A stretch of 64,000 nucleotides of DNA from Paramecium octaurelia (taxonomy: Eukaryota > Ciliophora > Oligohymenophorea > Peniculida > Parameciidae): the NCBI GenBank assembly GCA_905182995.1, contig CAJJDP010000121.1, positions 310,248 to 374,247 of the forward strand, written 5' to 3'. The notes beneath the pieces were generated by a model, which had not been told where the DNA came from, ran no database searches, and was given only the letters and a program-made list of their open reading frames with translations. Below are positions 13,101 through 27,032 of the stretch, piece by piece (position 1 is the first letter of the stretch; every line of letters starts with the position of its first letter). Both the position numbers and the translations under genes were made by a program.

Positions 13101-15380
13101 TTAATAATGTTAATTGTAAGCTCTATCCACAAACCAAACATCCTGCTTGACAATTTTATGAGGTCGTACAAACTGAAAAGTTCTCAAGATTCGTACTACA
13201 AAAACACTATCCATTTTAATAGATATATCCAGCTTAACAGGTTGTACATGAGTATTACTGACAAACTAAACATCCATTTGAACATTATTAACATTCCTCA
13301 AATTTTGAATTATAGTAATACCCAATGGCACATGAACCAGATGATAAAGATGTTTTAATCTACCAAAGCAAACATCCTGTGCTATCACAACTATCACAGA
13401 ATTATGGACATGGTTCTACCATTACTCGAAAATTGTATATGCCAAAATATTAGTGAAGGCCTATAGCATCATTTCTCTGAAAAGTGATCTAAAATGAGTT
13501 TGTTGAAGTTGTAAGAAAAGGAGTCTCTATGAATACTTCTGCATGATATTCTAAGTTACTCTTTCCTATCTTATTCCCAACCGAAACAAATTGAAATTAA
13601 TCTCCAACTGCTTATCCCACATAATAGGCTGGTACTGTTAGACTTGTGGTAATTTTAAACTTATCATCAGTTGAATAATCAATCGCAATTACATTCATCT
13701 TTATGTATGCCTTATAAAATTAATTAGGTGATGTAAATTTGTATGTTTGTGGCATTCCATCGAAAATTGATAGACCACCCAAAATTGAGTATTCAGTCAT
13801 TCCATAAGTAAATTTACTAAATGGCATGTCTTTAGAACCGGCAGGTGAATCTAATTTAATCTTGGTCATCTCGCTCTGATAATTGTTGTTATCGTAAAAT
13901 GAATTAAAAATATATTAGAATGTACTCCCCATCCCATCTTCTTGGCATAAGCTTCCAATCTAAGTTGTTTGAAGTGGACATTGAGAAACACATTTATCAT
14001 CGAATAAGTAGTATCCAGTTTAACAAGATAAACAAGATTTCTTATCCTTTGATTTACAAGTCAAACAGTAACCTTAACACTCATTTACATTTCCTGATTA
14101 CGTCAATTTGAAAATCTGAAAATTAGTGATCCCCCAACCTCTATATGGTTTGATTATAGTGAATCTACCTTCAAATGTCAATTTATTTATCTCATAATTC
14201 AAATTGGTAATAAATTAAACATCCCTATAAGAACAGCGTTGAAAAATCGCAAACTAACATTAATTAGCTTGATTTGCCTTGCTTTCACCAACAGTAGAAA
14301 AAATCATAACATCCTCAAAGTCATTTAATTCTAACACATAAAATCCATTAAATTTCACATTGATTCGACCTCCCACTTGTTGTGATTGATTATACTGTAG
14401 GAAATATAATCGAAATTTCACTAAAATCAGAGAATTCGATATTATGGACAAAGGAGAATAAACTAATTCCTCATTATACATAAATGGACCTGCAATCTTC
14501 ACTCCATCAATATCCATTATTCTATAACTATTATCATTTTTATCAGAATAGTATTTGTCCTTATTTAAATAAAACTAGTATGATGCAAAATTACTCTGCA
14601 AATCTTCAAATAGTAACGTTTTTGTCCCTGGCTAACATAAACTATTATAATCTGGCACATATCCAGAAGGACATTCATCTACCCATTATAAATCAGGGTT
14701 ATAGAGTTTTAATTTCTTTGGATTCTCAAACTAACAGTCTCCTTTCTGTATTTGGATGTTGTTCTCACATGTCAAACAATTTCCATCTATATCGCATACG
14801 TCACAGTATTTGTCACAGAACTATACATACAAATAAAAATTGGATAATCCGAAAATTCTCGTTATTGGCAATCCTAACTTAACTATTTCGATATTAATTT
14901 GGTTTGCTGTAAAATTTGAACTGTGAGTTACTTTGTCCAAATGATCATCAACTGAATTAGGACCTCCAGGAATCTGGCAATACACCACTGATGGAGTCGC
15001 TGAGGATGATTTAAATGTGCTATCTTAAATGATCTCGTTATTCAGATATATGATCGTTCTGGTGTTGTCCCAAAAATCAATATAATATAAGTCCAATTCG
15101 ATTCTTATTCCTGAATACTTGCGGTTTGCTGGCAATAAAATTCTTCTCCATATCTTATCCTTCCCACCTGCTATATAGGTGGAGGAAACTGAAGTGCACA
15201 AAGTAGAGTCTATTGTTGTTAAAGAACTCAGAGTTGAATCAGAATTTAAACCTATCCAATCACTACTTGATGCCACGTCATATAATTCATGCTTGTATAC
15301 TTCCCATACTACTCTCAGTAATAGATAAACTTACCACAAATTACGACATACAACTAAGTAACTACTATTAAAGCTTTCAT
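10171..15380 (-). CDS. giant cysteine-rich multi-pass surface protein (about 1727 aa)
   Basis: A signal peptide (MKALIVVTQLYVVIC) is followed by three tandem blocks of about 150-200 residues that look like all-beta domains, each closing with a (F/W)G(I/L)xNF motif (FGLSNF, WGITNF, FGIYNF) and leading into CxxC-type clusters. From about residue 630 to 1150 the chain is dense in Cys (CDSCDSTGC; many CxxC), as in growth-factor-receptor/furin-like repeats. A beta-rich stretch precedes a C-terminal region with at least seven hydrophobic helices (such as FALSIIFLILQLFFLFKGF) and a basic cytoplasmic tail ending LITFKFEK. One intron at 15309-15334; the rest reads as one frame. The architecture recurs in ciliate genomes, with no known ligand. 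A role as a cell-surface sensor is inference. Confidence 0.82.
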
Positions 15381-16053
15381 TTATATACTAAAAATAAATA
15401 TGCATTATTTTCTTTCCATATTAATACAAAATTCTTATTATTTTAATCAGTTATTATTCTTCTGTAAGTTTCCTACATTGCTCCTCAGATTTTCTTCCCT
15501 CCAAACATCAATCCGCAACGCCTTCCCTCCTCAAATGTCATTTAATAATGCAGGTGCACACTACATAAATTATATCAACTTTATAAAAGAAATATTTCTT
15601 AATTTTATAATAACCATAATTATATTTAACTTCATTTCAAATATCTAGCCATTAAATACTCATTCTGCTCTGTCTACAGAATACTTGCTCTTATTGGGCA
15701 GTTTGGACACCAAATAGAATTAGATCAATAAATGCTAACTAAAATAATTTATCATATATTTAATCTAATTGAAATGATATCTTTGTGGATTCCTCTTTTT
15801 TGTTCATCTGGAATACATAATGGGGATTCCACCCATTAAGTCAAAGAATAGTTCATCATTTATAAATGAATTTTGATTCACATTAGTTTAATAAATCTTC
15901 AGGAATGATAATTAATGGAAAGCAATGGTGTATAACATTTAATTAATATGCAAACTCAATTTAAATCTTTAAGCAAAATATTTATTTAAAAATCAAAATA
16001 TGCAAACAAAAGAAATTCACCAATAAATACCTCCCCAAACTACTCCATAATAA
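15381..16053. other. 673-base divergent gap; possible coding remnant on the minus strand
   Basis: This separates the giant surface protein and PABP, whose starts diverge, so it must hold both promoters. At about 15637-15840 on the minus strand a frame is open for about 65 codons (NGWNPHYVFQM, then ISFQLDQIYDKLFQLAFIDL) and ends in TGA. It has ciliate-like codon use but no usable start or upstream exon was found. It may be a decayed gene copy or a small unrecognised gene. Confidence 0.3.
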
Positions 16054-17964
16054 ATGAAGACCATCATTTTCATTGAAAACTTAGATCAGGTATGAGTCTC
16101 TTCACAATCACTTCTAGGGTATTTCAGAAGATTATCTGTATCGTAAGTTTAAGGAAGTAGGAGAAATCCAAAGCTTAAAGATTACCAAAGACAAGATCAC
16201 TCAGAAATCAAAAGGATAAGCATTCATTACATTTGCTCATCCAGATTCTGCTGAGGAAGCAAGAAAGAAATTTAATAATCAAGTCTTCATCAGAAACATC
16301 ATCAGAGTCAAGCCATACTTCAATTATCACATTGCTGATAAAAAAGCCAACATCTTCATCAATAATCTCTCAGAAGATGCTGATATTTTGGAATTGGAGT
16401 AAGAGTTTTCAAGGTTTGGTACTGTGTTATCGGTTGATATTCACAGAGACAGTCAAGGAAAGCAATTGAAGTATGTAATTGAGGATTACAATTTTTAGTT
16501 ATGGTTATGTTCAATTTGAGAAGAAGGAAGATGCTGATAACTTGATAAAGAGAATTATGAATCACCCAATCACTCACAAGGGAAAGTTGCTGAAATTGGA
16601 ACAGTTCAAAGCCCAATCAGAGAGAAAGATCGAATCCAGTTCCATCTATCTGAGAGCCTTTGCTAAGCCACTTCAATAGAAGTACTTCGAAAAGGATAAG
16701 GTTATCAGAGCCATCGAATATGGATGGTCATTAATTATTAAGGAGTATTTCACTAAGCATGGTCAATAAGTTAAAGACTGCTTTGTCAAAATTGACTTCC
16801 ACACAAGACAACCTTGGACAATGATCTCATTCGAATCCTCAGAACAAGCCAGAGACAATCTAGAAATTTGCGAAAAATAAAGAACTCATCCATGTATCAA
16901 TTCAGGTGCTCATCATGCTTTGGAATTAATCAATAAGCATGGCCCACCTGTCAATAGCGATGCAAGTCAAGCCTTCACTATTGCTGAAATTACTTAGGCA
17001 TTCAAAGAAATGGCACAGGATCATAATGACACTTTCAAAGGAGAGAGTGAAAATTTCTTCTACAATATGGTCTACAGCAAAAACTTGAATCCTGATGACA
17101 GATTGATTCTCGTTCAAAATATCAAGGAAGATGTCACTAAGGAGTAAATCCAAGAGTTCTTATCACGCTTTGGAAAAGTTATTCGTTTAACAATCAGAAA
17201 AACCAAGAATCCCAGATTCTAGGTATAATAATGCTTTGTCCATTATCAAACCCTAGAAGATTCAAAAAGAGCAAGATCAGAAATCTATGATGACAAAAAT
17301 GAAGAGATCATTAAAATAAAGAAAGCATTTTTCAAAGATGGCCATGTGATGATGAATATCTTGTTGTCCAAATCTATGAGGAAGGAATTCAAGGAAATCA
17401 AAAAACAAAGTCAAAGCATCTTCCAAAATCCAGGAGGAAGACAACTACTCCAACCACCTTTCGGTGGAAACCTCCCCATGATTCCTCCTCAAATGCCATT
17501 CCCACCTGGACAAAATGGAATGAGACAAATGCCCCCAAGAGGAGGAGGAGGAAGAGGCGGTCCTTTCCCCATGGTTAGACCATAAAATCTTAGACCTCCC
17601 CCCATGAACACTAAACCTATCTAACTACTCCCTAACAAAGTAACTCCTCCTTAGACATTCATCCAAGAGTTTTCTGATTATGCTTTAGTTTAAAGTAGAA
17701 TGGAAGATTTCTTGAAAATCCCTGTAATTGATTAAAGAAATGTTCTTGGTAATCTACTTTTCCAAAAAGTCTTCGATGTTGTAAAGGATAAAGAGGCAAC
17801 CAAAAAAGTTGTAGGTACTTATTTAGTGTAATTATTTAGGTATGTTAATTGATCCATCATAATTTGAAATTGGTGACATCTTGAATATGTTTGAAGACAG
17901 CTAAGAACTTCAAACCTATATTGACGAAGGTCTTTCATTGATTAAAGAAGAGACTCAAAAATGA
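16054..17964 (+). CDS. polyadenylate-binding protein (PABP, 609 aa)
   Basis: Four RRMs in a row: RRM1 (IIFIENLD ... KGQAFITF, residues about 3-85), RRM2 (ANIFINNLS ... NYGYVQFE, 90-175), a strongly diverged third (SSIYLRAFAKPL, 185-300) and RRM4 (LILVQNIKEDV ... QCFVHYQ, 350-430). A Pro/Gly/Met/Arg-rich linker with a GGGGRGG run follows, then a C-terminal MLLE/PABC domain (VLGNLLFQKV ... VVGMLIDPSQFEIGDIL). PABP coats mRNA poly(A) tails in the cytoplasm and the MLLE domain binds PAM2 peptides. Introns at 16090-16117, 16471-16498 and 17815-17839, all GTA...TAG. The loss of RNP-1/RNP-2 consensus in RRM3 is notable. Convergent with the next gene across 83 bases. Confidence 0.92.
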
Positions 17965-18047
17965 GTTATTATTATTGCATTATGTACAAAAAACAAAAAT
18001 AAAATAAATAATTAAATATAACTATCTTCTTCCATTTTTAATTTCAA

Positions 18048-20802
18048 TCATAAATCATCTAAAGAAAAATCTATTGAATTTATGATAGCCGAATCCTTTC
18101 GAAAGCTTTTTGCCTTTTCTCCAAGGTGCTATTACACTTAAGGTGACACTCTTCTAGCAGTCTAACTATAATTTCTCAAAAGAAATTCCATCTTGTTTGG
18201 TTTTTAAACGGCAAGCTGCTAAACTTTCTTATGGATCAATGTATTTCTGTTGTATTGATTCAATCTATCACTTAAACTACAAGCTGATTCTGAATTATCC
18301 ACCTTCTACTCTTTATAATAGTCCATTTATCTTTGTATTACTCGAATGAATTGAGTTTAAGAGGCTGAGTTGTTTTAAAGTTACTCATATTAATAAAGTA
18401 ACATTCTATTATTATTTTCTGTCTTTATTTTATTTTTAACCTTTAGTCCTTTGATACTAGCCATCCATTAAGTGTCTCCCAAACTGTTTTAATAGAATTA
18501 CTCATATTAATTGATTGTTTCTTCCCAATTATTATGCAGATTATATTTTAAATTCAATGATAACTACTATTTTTGAATCTTAAAGTTTTTATTAGATATG
18601 TCTTCTATTTCTTACATATTCAAACAATTTTATTTGTATTTTTAAATACAATCTTGGTTTTAGTAGATAAAATACTCATTAGCACTTAAAGGCTTTTAAT
18701 ATATAAGCTTTATTTAGTTTAAAACTGAAATAGTAGATGTACCAAAGCTTGATAAATATTTCCAGCCATATTTTAATTTCATTATGATCAAGTTTACAAA
18801 AATAGCGATAATCAACTTTTCTTGAAGGACTTCAGTGAAATAATATAAATTTTTCAATTCCAAAAGAAGATTATCGCTATTTTAATATTTTTCCATGATT
18901 TAAGTAATGTTTGATAAAATTTCCTGAATTTTAGATGGCAAAGATGTTTGGGATGATTGCTACTATCGATTAGCGAATTGACCACTTTATTCTCTCAATT
19001 TTACTTAAGATAAATTTAATCTGAAACCCCTTCTATGTTACTATTAAGATTAAGGGGACAGTATTTAACTTTTCATCTCTGTTGCTTAAAAATTCTAAGT
19101 TATTGTTTAGTAACTATCGAGGCTTATCAAATTCTCATTTTTTTATAAGGTTGGAAGATCTTCATTTTCTATGAATAATTTCTTTCGTAAATAATGATTT
19201 TCATATTTCCTTTAGACTTTAATTACTTACAATGAAGTTATAGACACTTATTTGGCTGTTTTATTCTAAAAGTTTAAAGAGAATGGATTAACATTTTTTC
19301 CTTAAATCAATTACAATATAGTCACTAGCCCCATCTAAGCTGCGCTATGAAGAGGAGTGTTTTTAAATAGATCTCTTTTTTGGAAATCAAATTTTGGAGA
19401 AGTACTAGCAAATCGTACAGCAGCTAAAGATGGAAATTTTACAGCGGCATGTAAACTAGTTAATTTCAATTGGTCTCTAATATTTGGATCACATCCCATA
19501 TCTAAAAGAAGCTATTCTTTAAGTTTTAAACTACTTTGACCATCATAGATGCTTGTTATTATTATTGTGCATTTCTGCCGAAAGATGTCATTGCTACATG
19601 CATTACAGTTGATCCAGCAGTAATACCAATTTGATTAGGTCCATTAATATCCTTTTCGATTTGCTGATCCAATTCAATCCCATTCTTTATTAACATTTTT
19701 ATTAAGTTAAGGTCCTGTCGTTTTGCTGATAACATAAACAGAGTTTACATCTCAATTAAATTTTTCTTAAAAATGGGCAATAGACATTGAATACACTTTG
19801 TTCTATTCAAGTTAAATGCATAAATAAGAGGAGAATAACCATCCTCATCTTTGATCATAATTAATTCTGGATATTTTTAACTATATTGCTTTAATAAGCC
19901 TGTGGAATCTCTGGAAATAAATGTAAATAGGATATTCTTACCACTAATATTATTATATTTAATACTTTTAAACTAATTATTCAATATCAAACAGCTTGCC
20001 AACCATGTAATAATAAAATAATGAAAATGTTATTATTTCTTATCTCTAAACTACTCTTTAGCCCAATGATACTAGTTTTTATTTGACTTGCTCCTCTAAT
20101 TTACAATTTATAGCACAATAATCGAACCAATCGAGATCGAAATATTACAATGAGCCTAAAATTTACTCATACCTAACTGGAAGGGTGGTAAATTAATTTG
20201 ATCTTAGTCCAAGGTAAATTAATTTTAATTCAAATAATTCGGAAGGTAAATATTCTAAATTATTGCTATTTAAATTTAACTCTTTTAGAGTCTTTAGCTT
20301 AAATAAACTCGATGGCAATTATTCTAAATAGACTATGATAATGATTATACTTATTTAATTTTCAGACAAAGTTAATTTTTCTAAATTCGGAAGATAGAAT
20401 TTAGTTGGAATTTGTTAGATCTGATTATTACTCAAATTGAGGTTCTTGATGTTGATGTAATTTCTGTGTTACAATTATACTATGATATATACCTTAATTG
20501 ATTTGGGAATTAATCGAATAAGTTATTTGATGCATCTAAATCTTATAATGATTTTGATAATGTATCCAACACAAATGAGGTAGAGCATAGAGATTAATTA
20601 CACAAATTTACTTTTAAGGGGGACTCTTTTATATATTATTTTGTACATTCTACAATTCCTCATCTTTTCTTAATTTAAGTCTATCAAAAGGAGTTTGCAT
20701 TGAAGGTACATATGCTTTTTTCTGAATTTCCTGTTCACTGTCTAAAACTTCTTGAGATCTCTTTGATGACAGTTAACTCATTAATGACAGCAACGATGAC
20801 AT
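18048..20802 (-). CDS. leucine-rich-repeat plus ankyrin-repeat protein (about 876 aa)
   Basis: After a Ser-rich leader (MSSLLSLMSQLSSKRSQE), residues about 75-210 are leucine-rich repeats (IKNLNLSNNQIQQIP; LEKLTLSENQI; LKELNLNSNNLEYLP). Residues about 290-500 are ankyrin repeats (DEDGYSPLIYAF; MLIKNGIELDQ; LLLDMGCDPN; LTSLHAAVKF; KNTPLHSAAQMGLVTIL). The remaining ~370 residues are Gln-rich without a recognised domain. Both repeat types bind proteins; the partner is unknown. Introns at 20624-20646 (ends GAG), 20464-20492 (ends CAG), 20324-20350, 19944-19965 and 19512-19534 keep one frame across the two halves, so this is one fused gene. The GAG acceptor is the least certain. It lies 57 bases after the p25-alpha gene, in tandem. 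Confidence 0.8.
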
Positions 20803-20859
20803 TTTTTATGATAAACTCTTTATCTCTAAAATATAAAAATAATAATATGAAGTCATTAT

Positions 20860-23145
20860 TCATAAGAAACTTATTCTTATTATTGTATCAACCATGAAAA
20901 CCTCTTTTTTATATGATACAACAAGTCCCAGTCTTGGCCAGAAGGACAACTAGAAGTTTAAATATTAATTATACGTTGTATGTCCCAATTACTTCTGAAC
21001 AATCCTAGGGCCTTCCGATTAATTTAATCTCTCAATCAAAAAATATATCTAAAACGACTATTTATGCAATTATTACTTTCTCTATCTAACTTAAATTTTC
21101 ATCATCATTATAAGAGATTTCCAAAGCAGAGAGGGCAAGAGATTCTACGAACATGTGTTAATCAATATGGCCACTCTTTATATTTGAATTTTCTTGATTC
21201 TCATATAATTTGGACAATATCTAAAATATTTAAACGATCTTATTTTTGGTCAATAAGTCAGGGAAAATTGAAAAATCCTAATAATTAAATATCATAAAAT
21301 TACTTTGTAAAATCTTAAAAACTACTCAAAATTCATTATCTATTTACCAATAGTGTATTATTTATAGTATACTAAAATGGATTTATGTAACAAACCCAAA
21401 AACTCAACGATTTCTTTATCCTTTAATATATTCATTAATTAAGAGAGGAGATCTTTCATTTTATTTTCTGGTCCTTGACTCATCAGATGCAATATATGAT
21501 CATTCAAAATGATTTTTAACACATGGATGTCATTGGTTAGCAATTAGAGACCCTTTAAAAATTATAAGAAATTCATTGTTTATTTCTTTTATTTGATTGG
21601 AACTGAAGTTCTATTGTTTTGAGATATTGTGCAGGCTTTGGTAAAGATTAGATCGATTTCATTGTGAGGTATTTAGTATGATAATTTGCTATTTTTATCA
21701 ATTAAATTAATGTTAACTAAATTTGCATCTTTTAAGAATTTCATCCATTTACTGCCAACTAATTCATTATCCTGTCCAGTCTATTAGTTAATTCCTGAAT
21801 ATTGTCTGTAGATATTAAACAATTAAGTGTAATTTTCTTAAAATAATTATTGGCATTATTCTTCGAATTATTTATTAATTTAGATCGATGGTCGAATTCT
21901 ATTAGTAGGTACTGTATTGATTCTTTTGACTTACTCATCATAGAATTCTTCATTTTTTAAATGATGAATCTTCATTCTTTGGGTAGTCGAGTTCAAATAT
22001 TGAATTGCATCAGGATCACTAATAATTAATTCTATAAGTTCTTCTGGTACTTTTAATTTCCAATTCATTTTAGAATTATTTGAAGGTATTTCCAGATTGT
22101 TAAATCCTTGACTCAATTCCATGCGCTCGAATAAAAATGCCAATTTTTGTAATGGAGTTATCATTTATTGTTCTTAAGCGGAATCATCGAAGCTTTGAAG
22201 TGTCATCATAGCTAATTTTATAATGTAACAACAAAATTAATTAACATCGAATTTTGACTTTTACTTTTTTTATTAACAAATTTGTGGCAAATTGGGATCT
22301 GCTTAAATGGAATCTAATAGGAGATAAGCAGATCCTTTAGTAATGAATTGAGGGCAGATTTCAAACTCTTTTAAAAATAAAAATAGAGATGATCGAATCT
22401 ATTGTTTCAACATTAATTCTTCTTATTAGTCTTTCAAATTGAAATTCTTAAATTAAGGAGGAAAGTATTTATTATAAATAAAGGTGATTGGTTGTATAAC
22501 AACTTACATTAACTTCAGGCAAATTGGATCAATTTCTTAAGATAATTTTGTCTCCTCATCCCCCAAATCAGTTGAAGAGATTATGTTCTCATATAATGGA
22601 GTCAAATGGTTGTCCATTAATATTTAAAATGAGTTATCCTCTCCATATAGGGTTTCAGATAATAATTCTAAGAAGTAATAGAAGTTTTCAAAATCCATGT
22701 TTGGTTTATTTCTATTTGCTTTAACAAATAGTAAATCAATTTATTACTAATCTTGTTTTTGAAGTCTGATTTGTGAGTCCGACATCAATTTATGTATTTT
22801 GTTTGATCTGATATAATCAATATTGGTTCTGTCTCCAAAGGATGCATAAAATTTGAAAATTACACTCAACTTTTTTTTATCATCCACTCTTTTGACTTCA
22901 ACTACAGGTATCTCTACTTTAGATTTTTGCATTTGAAGTTTCTGCTAGTATTTTGCTCCATATGAAAATAATTGGTTTTTTGTTGTTTAGATTGAATAGT
23001 TTTCTTTGTTATCAATTCTTGAATACGCAGACTCTTCTTTTTTACTTCTGATTCCACTTCTATTTCTCAATTCAATGCTATCTAATCTTGATTCAAGCTT
23101 TTAGAAATCTCTTTATAGTGAATAGTTAGAACTTGAGCTTCTCAT
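20860..23145 (-). CDS. protein with two p25-alpha (TPPP-like) domains (732 aa)
   Basis: Residues about 100-190 (LSVIFKFYASFGDRTNIDYI, HKLMSDSQI, IDLLFVKANRNKPNMDFENF) and about 470-590 (FNIYRQYSGINQQTG, GSKWMKFLKDANLVN, EIDLIFTKAC, MNFLQFLKGLQLL) both follow the p25-alpha pattern: helix, conserved Ser/Lys-x-W/I-x-K helix, aspartate-led D-x-I/L-F helix and a final helix ending in LL. The family (TPPP, mainly in ciliated organisms) binds and bundles microtubules. The frame is unbroken between the domains, so this is a single gene. Introns at 21340-21372 (33 nt), 21278-21303 and 21049-21076. ATG at 23143-23145 opens a Ser-rich basic leader. Location on ciliary or cortical microtubules is inference. 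Confidence 0.82.
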
Positions 23146-23237
23146 TGGATTATTCAAATTTTATAATTAAAAAAACAAGTTAAATCAAAATATCAAATCA
23201 GTTAGAATACAATAACAATACAGAAGTCATATCAATT

Positions 23238-24214
23238 TCATAAGTTTCTTCTATTATTCATGGTATAATTAATTAAGTTAGACTTAGCCGAAATACCAGG
23301 CAAAATGGATAAAGCTTATTTTTCAAATAACTTATTTTGGGCATGTGTAACAATTTGAGGTCCAGCATAAGAAGAATTGTAGGATGTTTGCATAGTTGAT
23401 AAATTGATTTTGTTTTATTGGATATTTGTTCTTGTGTTATTAAATTTAGTAGTGAGCATACAATTTCTATTGTTATTGATGTTTTATGGAAGAAAATTAG
23501 TTTTAGTTTCTTATTTTGAAGTATTTCCTAGAAAATCATTGTTTTTAAGGGTTTATCTGAATTCATTTTAAATGATAGCCTCTTATTTAATTTAATTTCC
23601 GAGTTTTACTTATGGTTCAGATTTTTTGATGTCAAGTGGTTTTTCTACTTCTTTTTCAGTATGATTAACTTGATTATCTTCTGATTCTTTTTAGTTAGGT
23701 TATTTTTCATTTTCTTTGGGTGATCTTAGTTGTTTTTCAAATAGTTTCAATTATCGTTAAAATCCACTATTTGGACAAATGACAAATCTTTTGCTCTTGA
23801 CATGAGAGAATGCTTCACTGTATGTCCATCCTTTATTTCTCATGAGATAAGCTATTACTATGGATGCTGACCTCGAAACTCCAGCTGCACAATGAACAAG
23901 AACAGATCCAGATTTCAACCCATTTTTAATATGATAAAAAGAGTCATCAAAAAACTATGCTACATTTGCCTATTCTGAGTCTAGAATTGAATAGATCTAC
24001 AATTTTAGGGATAGATTACTTTATGATTCATGTTCTAATCATTATATTTGATATTAAGTTAGCATGCAACTGTTAACACTGTTCTTATTCCCTTCTTGTC
24101 AAGAGTTGGCTTATCTTAGGCAGCTGTGTAATCACCCAGCCATAACTGATTTCCATTTTCTTCATGAATTATGTTCATGGCTTGATAAGAAGAATGACCC
24201 AAATTTCTATACAT
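23238..24214 (-). CDS. dual-specificity protein phosphatase (317 aa)
   Basis: The catalytic domain fills residues about 20-160. LWLGDYTAAQD matches the recognition start, IAYLMRNKGWTYSEAF the conserved helix after the active site, and the signature VLVHCAAGVSRSASIVIAYL is the HCxxGxxRS loop with nucleophilic cysteine and arginine intact; the general-acid aspartate is probably in QFFDDSFYHI. Such enzymes remove phosphate from Ser/Thr and Tyr, often on MAP kinases. The C-terminal half is Lys/Glu/Asn/Gln-rich and probably disordered. The intron at 23997-24019 (GTAATC...TAG, 23 nt) restores the reading frame ahead of the catalytic loop. It is tandem with the kinase gene upstream, 82 bases apart; a functional pairing is not shown. 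Confidence 0.92.
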
Positions 24215-24296
24215 ATTAAAATTAATTCAATATGGATAATCGATATGAAATGTGTTATTTATAATCAATTAAAAACTTTCTATAAGAATAATGAAT

Positions 24297-26004
<1,708 letters not shown>

Positions 26005-27032
26005 TCTATGTAAAGACAATTAATAAATATATGATATATTTAATATAGAGAATTCTTATTGCTAAGTCTATCAATAAATTGTTCGATGATCAAATCGTTG
26101 ACATATCCTCCTCAAAATGAATTTAGAAAATGCAATTTTATTTCATTACAAAACAATAAGAATTTAAAATGTTGAATTTCAAATTTACCCATATCAATTC
26201 ATTCTGTTAAATCCTTTGACCACTACAACAATATTACCCAATAATATTATATTCTAAAACAACAGTCTTTTGGGTAAATAAAATCCTTAATGAAATCACA
26301 CCAGTGTTATTTGCAATTAATGTGAATTGATTACAGTGATATTTATATTACTTAATCTTAATATTCATAAAATTCTTTTATTTTTTCGACCATCTCCTTT
26401 TTCATTATTTATTTGCTAAACCAAAACAACCTAAATTTATTAATATAGTTATAGATTACTACTTCTAAATTTAAGTTGAAAGGAGAATTACTCATAATAG
26501 ATTTTCATCTTAAATTATGTTTTTTCTCTCCTTTAAAAAGCGAAACTAAGGCTAATCATCAAAAATATTTTAATAAACTAAAGTAGTGCTTGTTATATCT
26601 CTATATCTTGTAAAATAAATCAAAAATCATTTTTAGTTTATATTTTATATTATATATTCCACTCTATTGTTATCAAAATTGTAATTTACTATTTAAAATC
26701 CTAATATGATTTACAAATTAATCGAATCCTGCTGGTTTAACAATTTGAAAAATAAAACTTTTCATTTAAAATACAAATATTTTTAAGAATTCTACATTTC
26801 TCAACTATAAGCAATGTAATTATAATCGGTCAAATGCAGCCAATTAAAATTTAGGAATTTAGGGAATCTTAAGAAATTACTTAAATACAATAATTGATGA
26901 TTGATTTGATTTTGAAGACAATTGCTAAAGTATTATATTAAAACTGAATCTAGCCCAAATATTATAATATTAAGTAAAAATAAATAAAAAATAGTTTCGA
27001 TATAATAAAATTTGTAAATAAAATACTATTTT
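26005..27032. other. 1028-base gap, no gene seen
   Basis: This is the longest non-coding stretch in the window. All six frames are cut by TGA too often for an exon of normal size, and no short-intron pattern joins them. It carries the CDPK promoter next to 26004 and the terminator side of the EF-hand gene near 27033. No tRNA cloverleaf, inverted terminal repeat or tandem repeat was seen. Confidence 0.5.

Noticed and set aside
13107-14882. Several plus-strand frames of 60-130 codons
   Set aside because: They are shadows of the giant cysteine-rich gene; the minus strand carries the Cys pattern and the signal peptide.
26005-27032. Retained internal eliminated sequence
   Set aside because: TA dinucleotides are everywhere in such AT-rich DNA and no convincing paired terminal consensus was seen; germline data would be needed.
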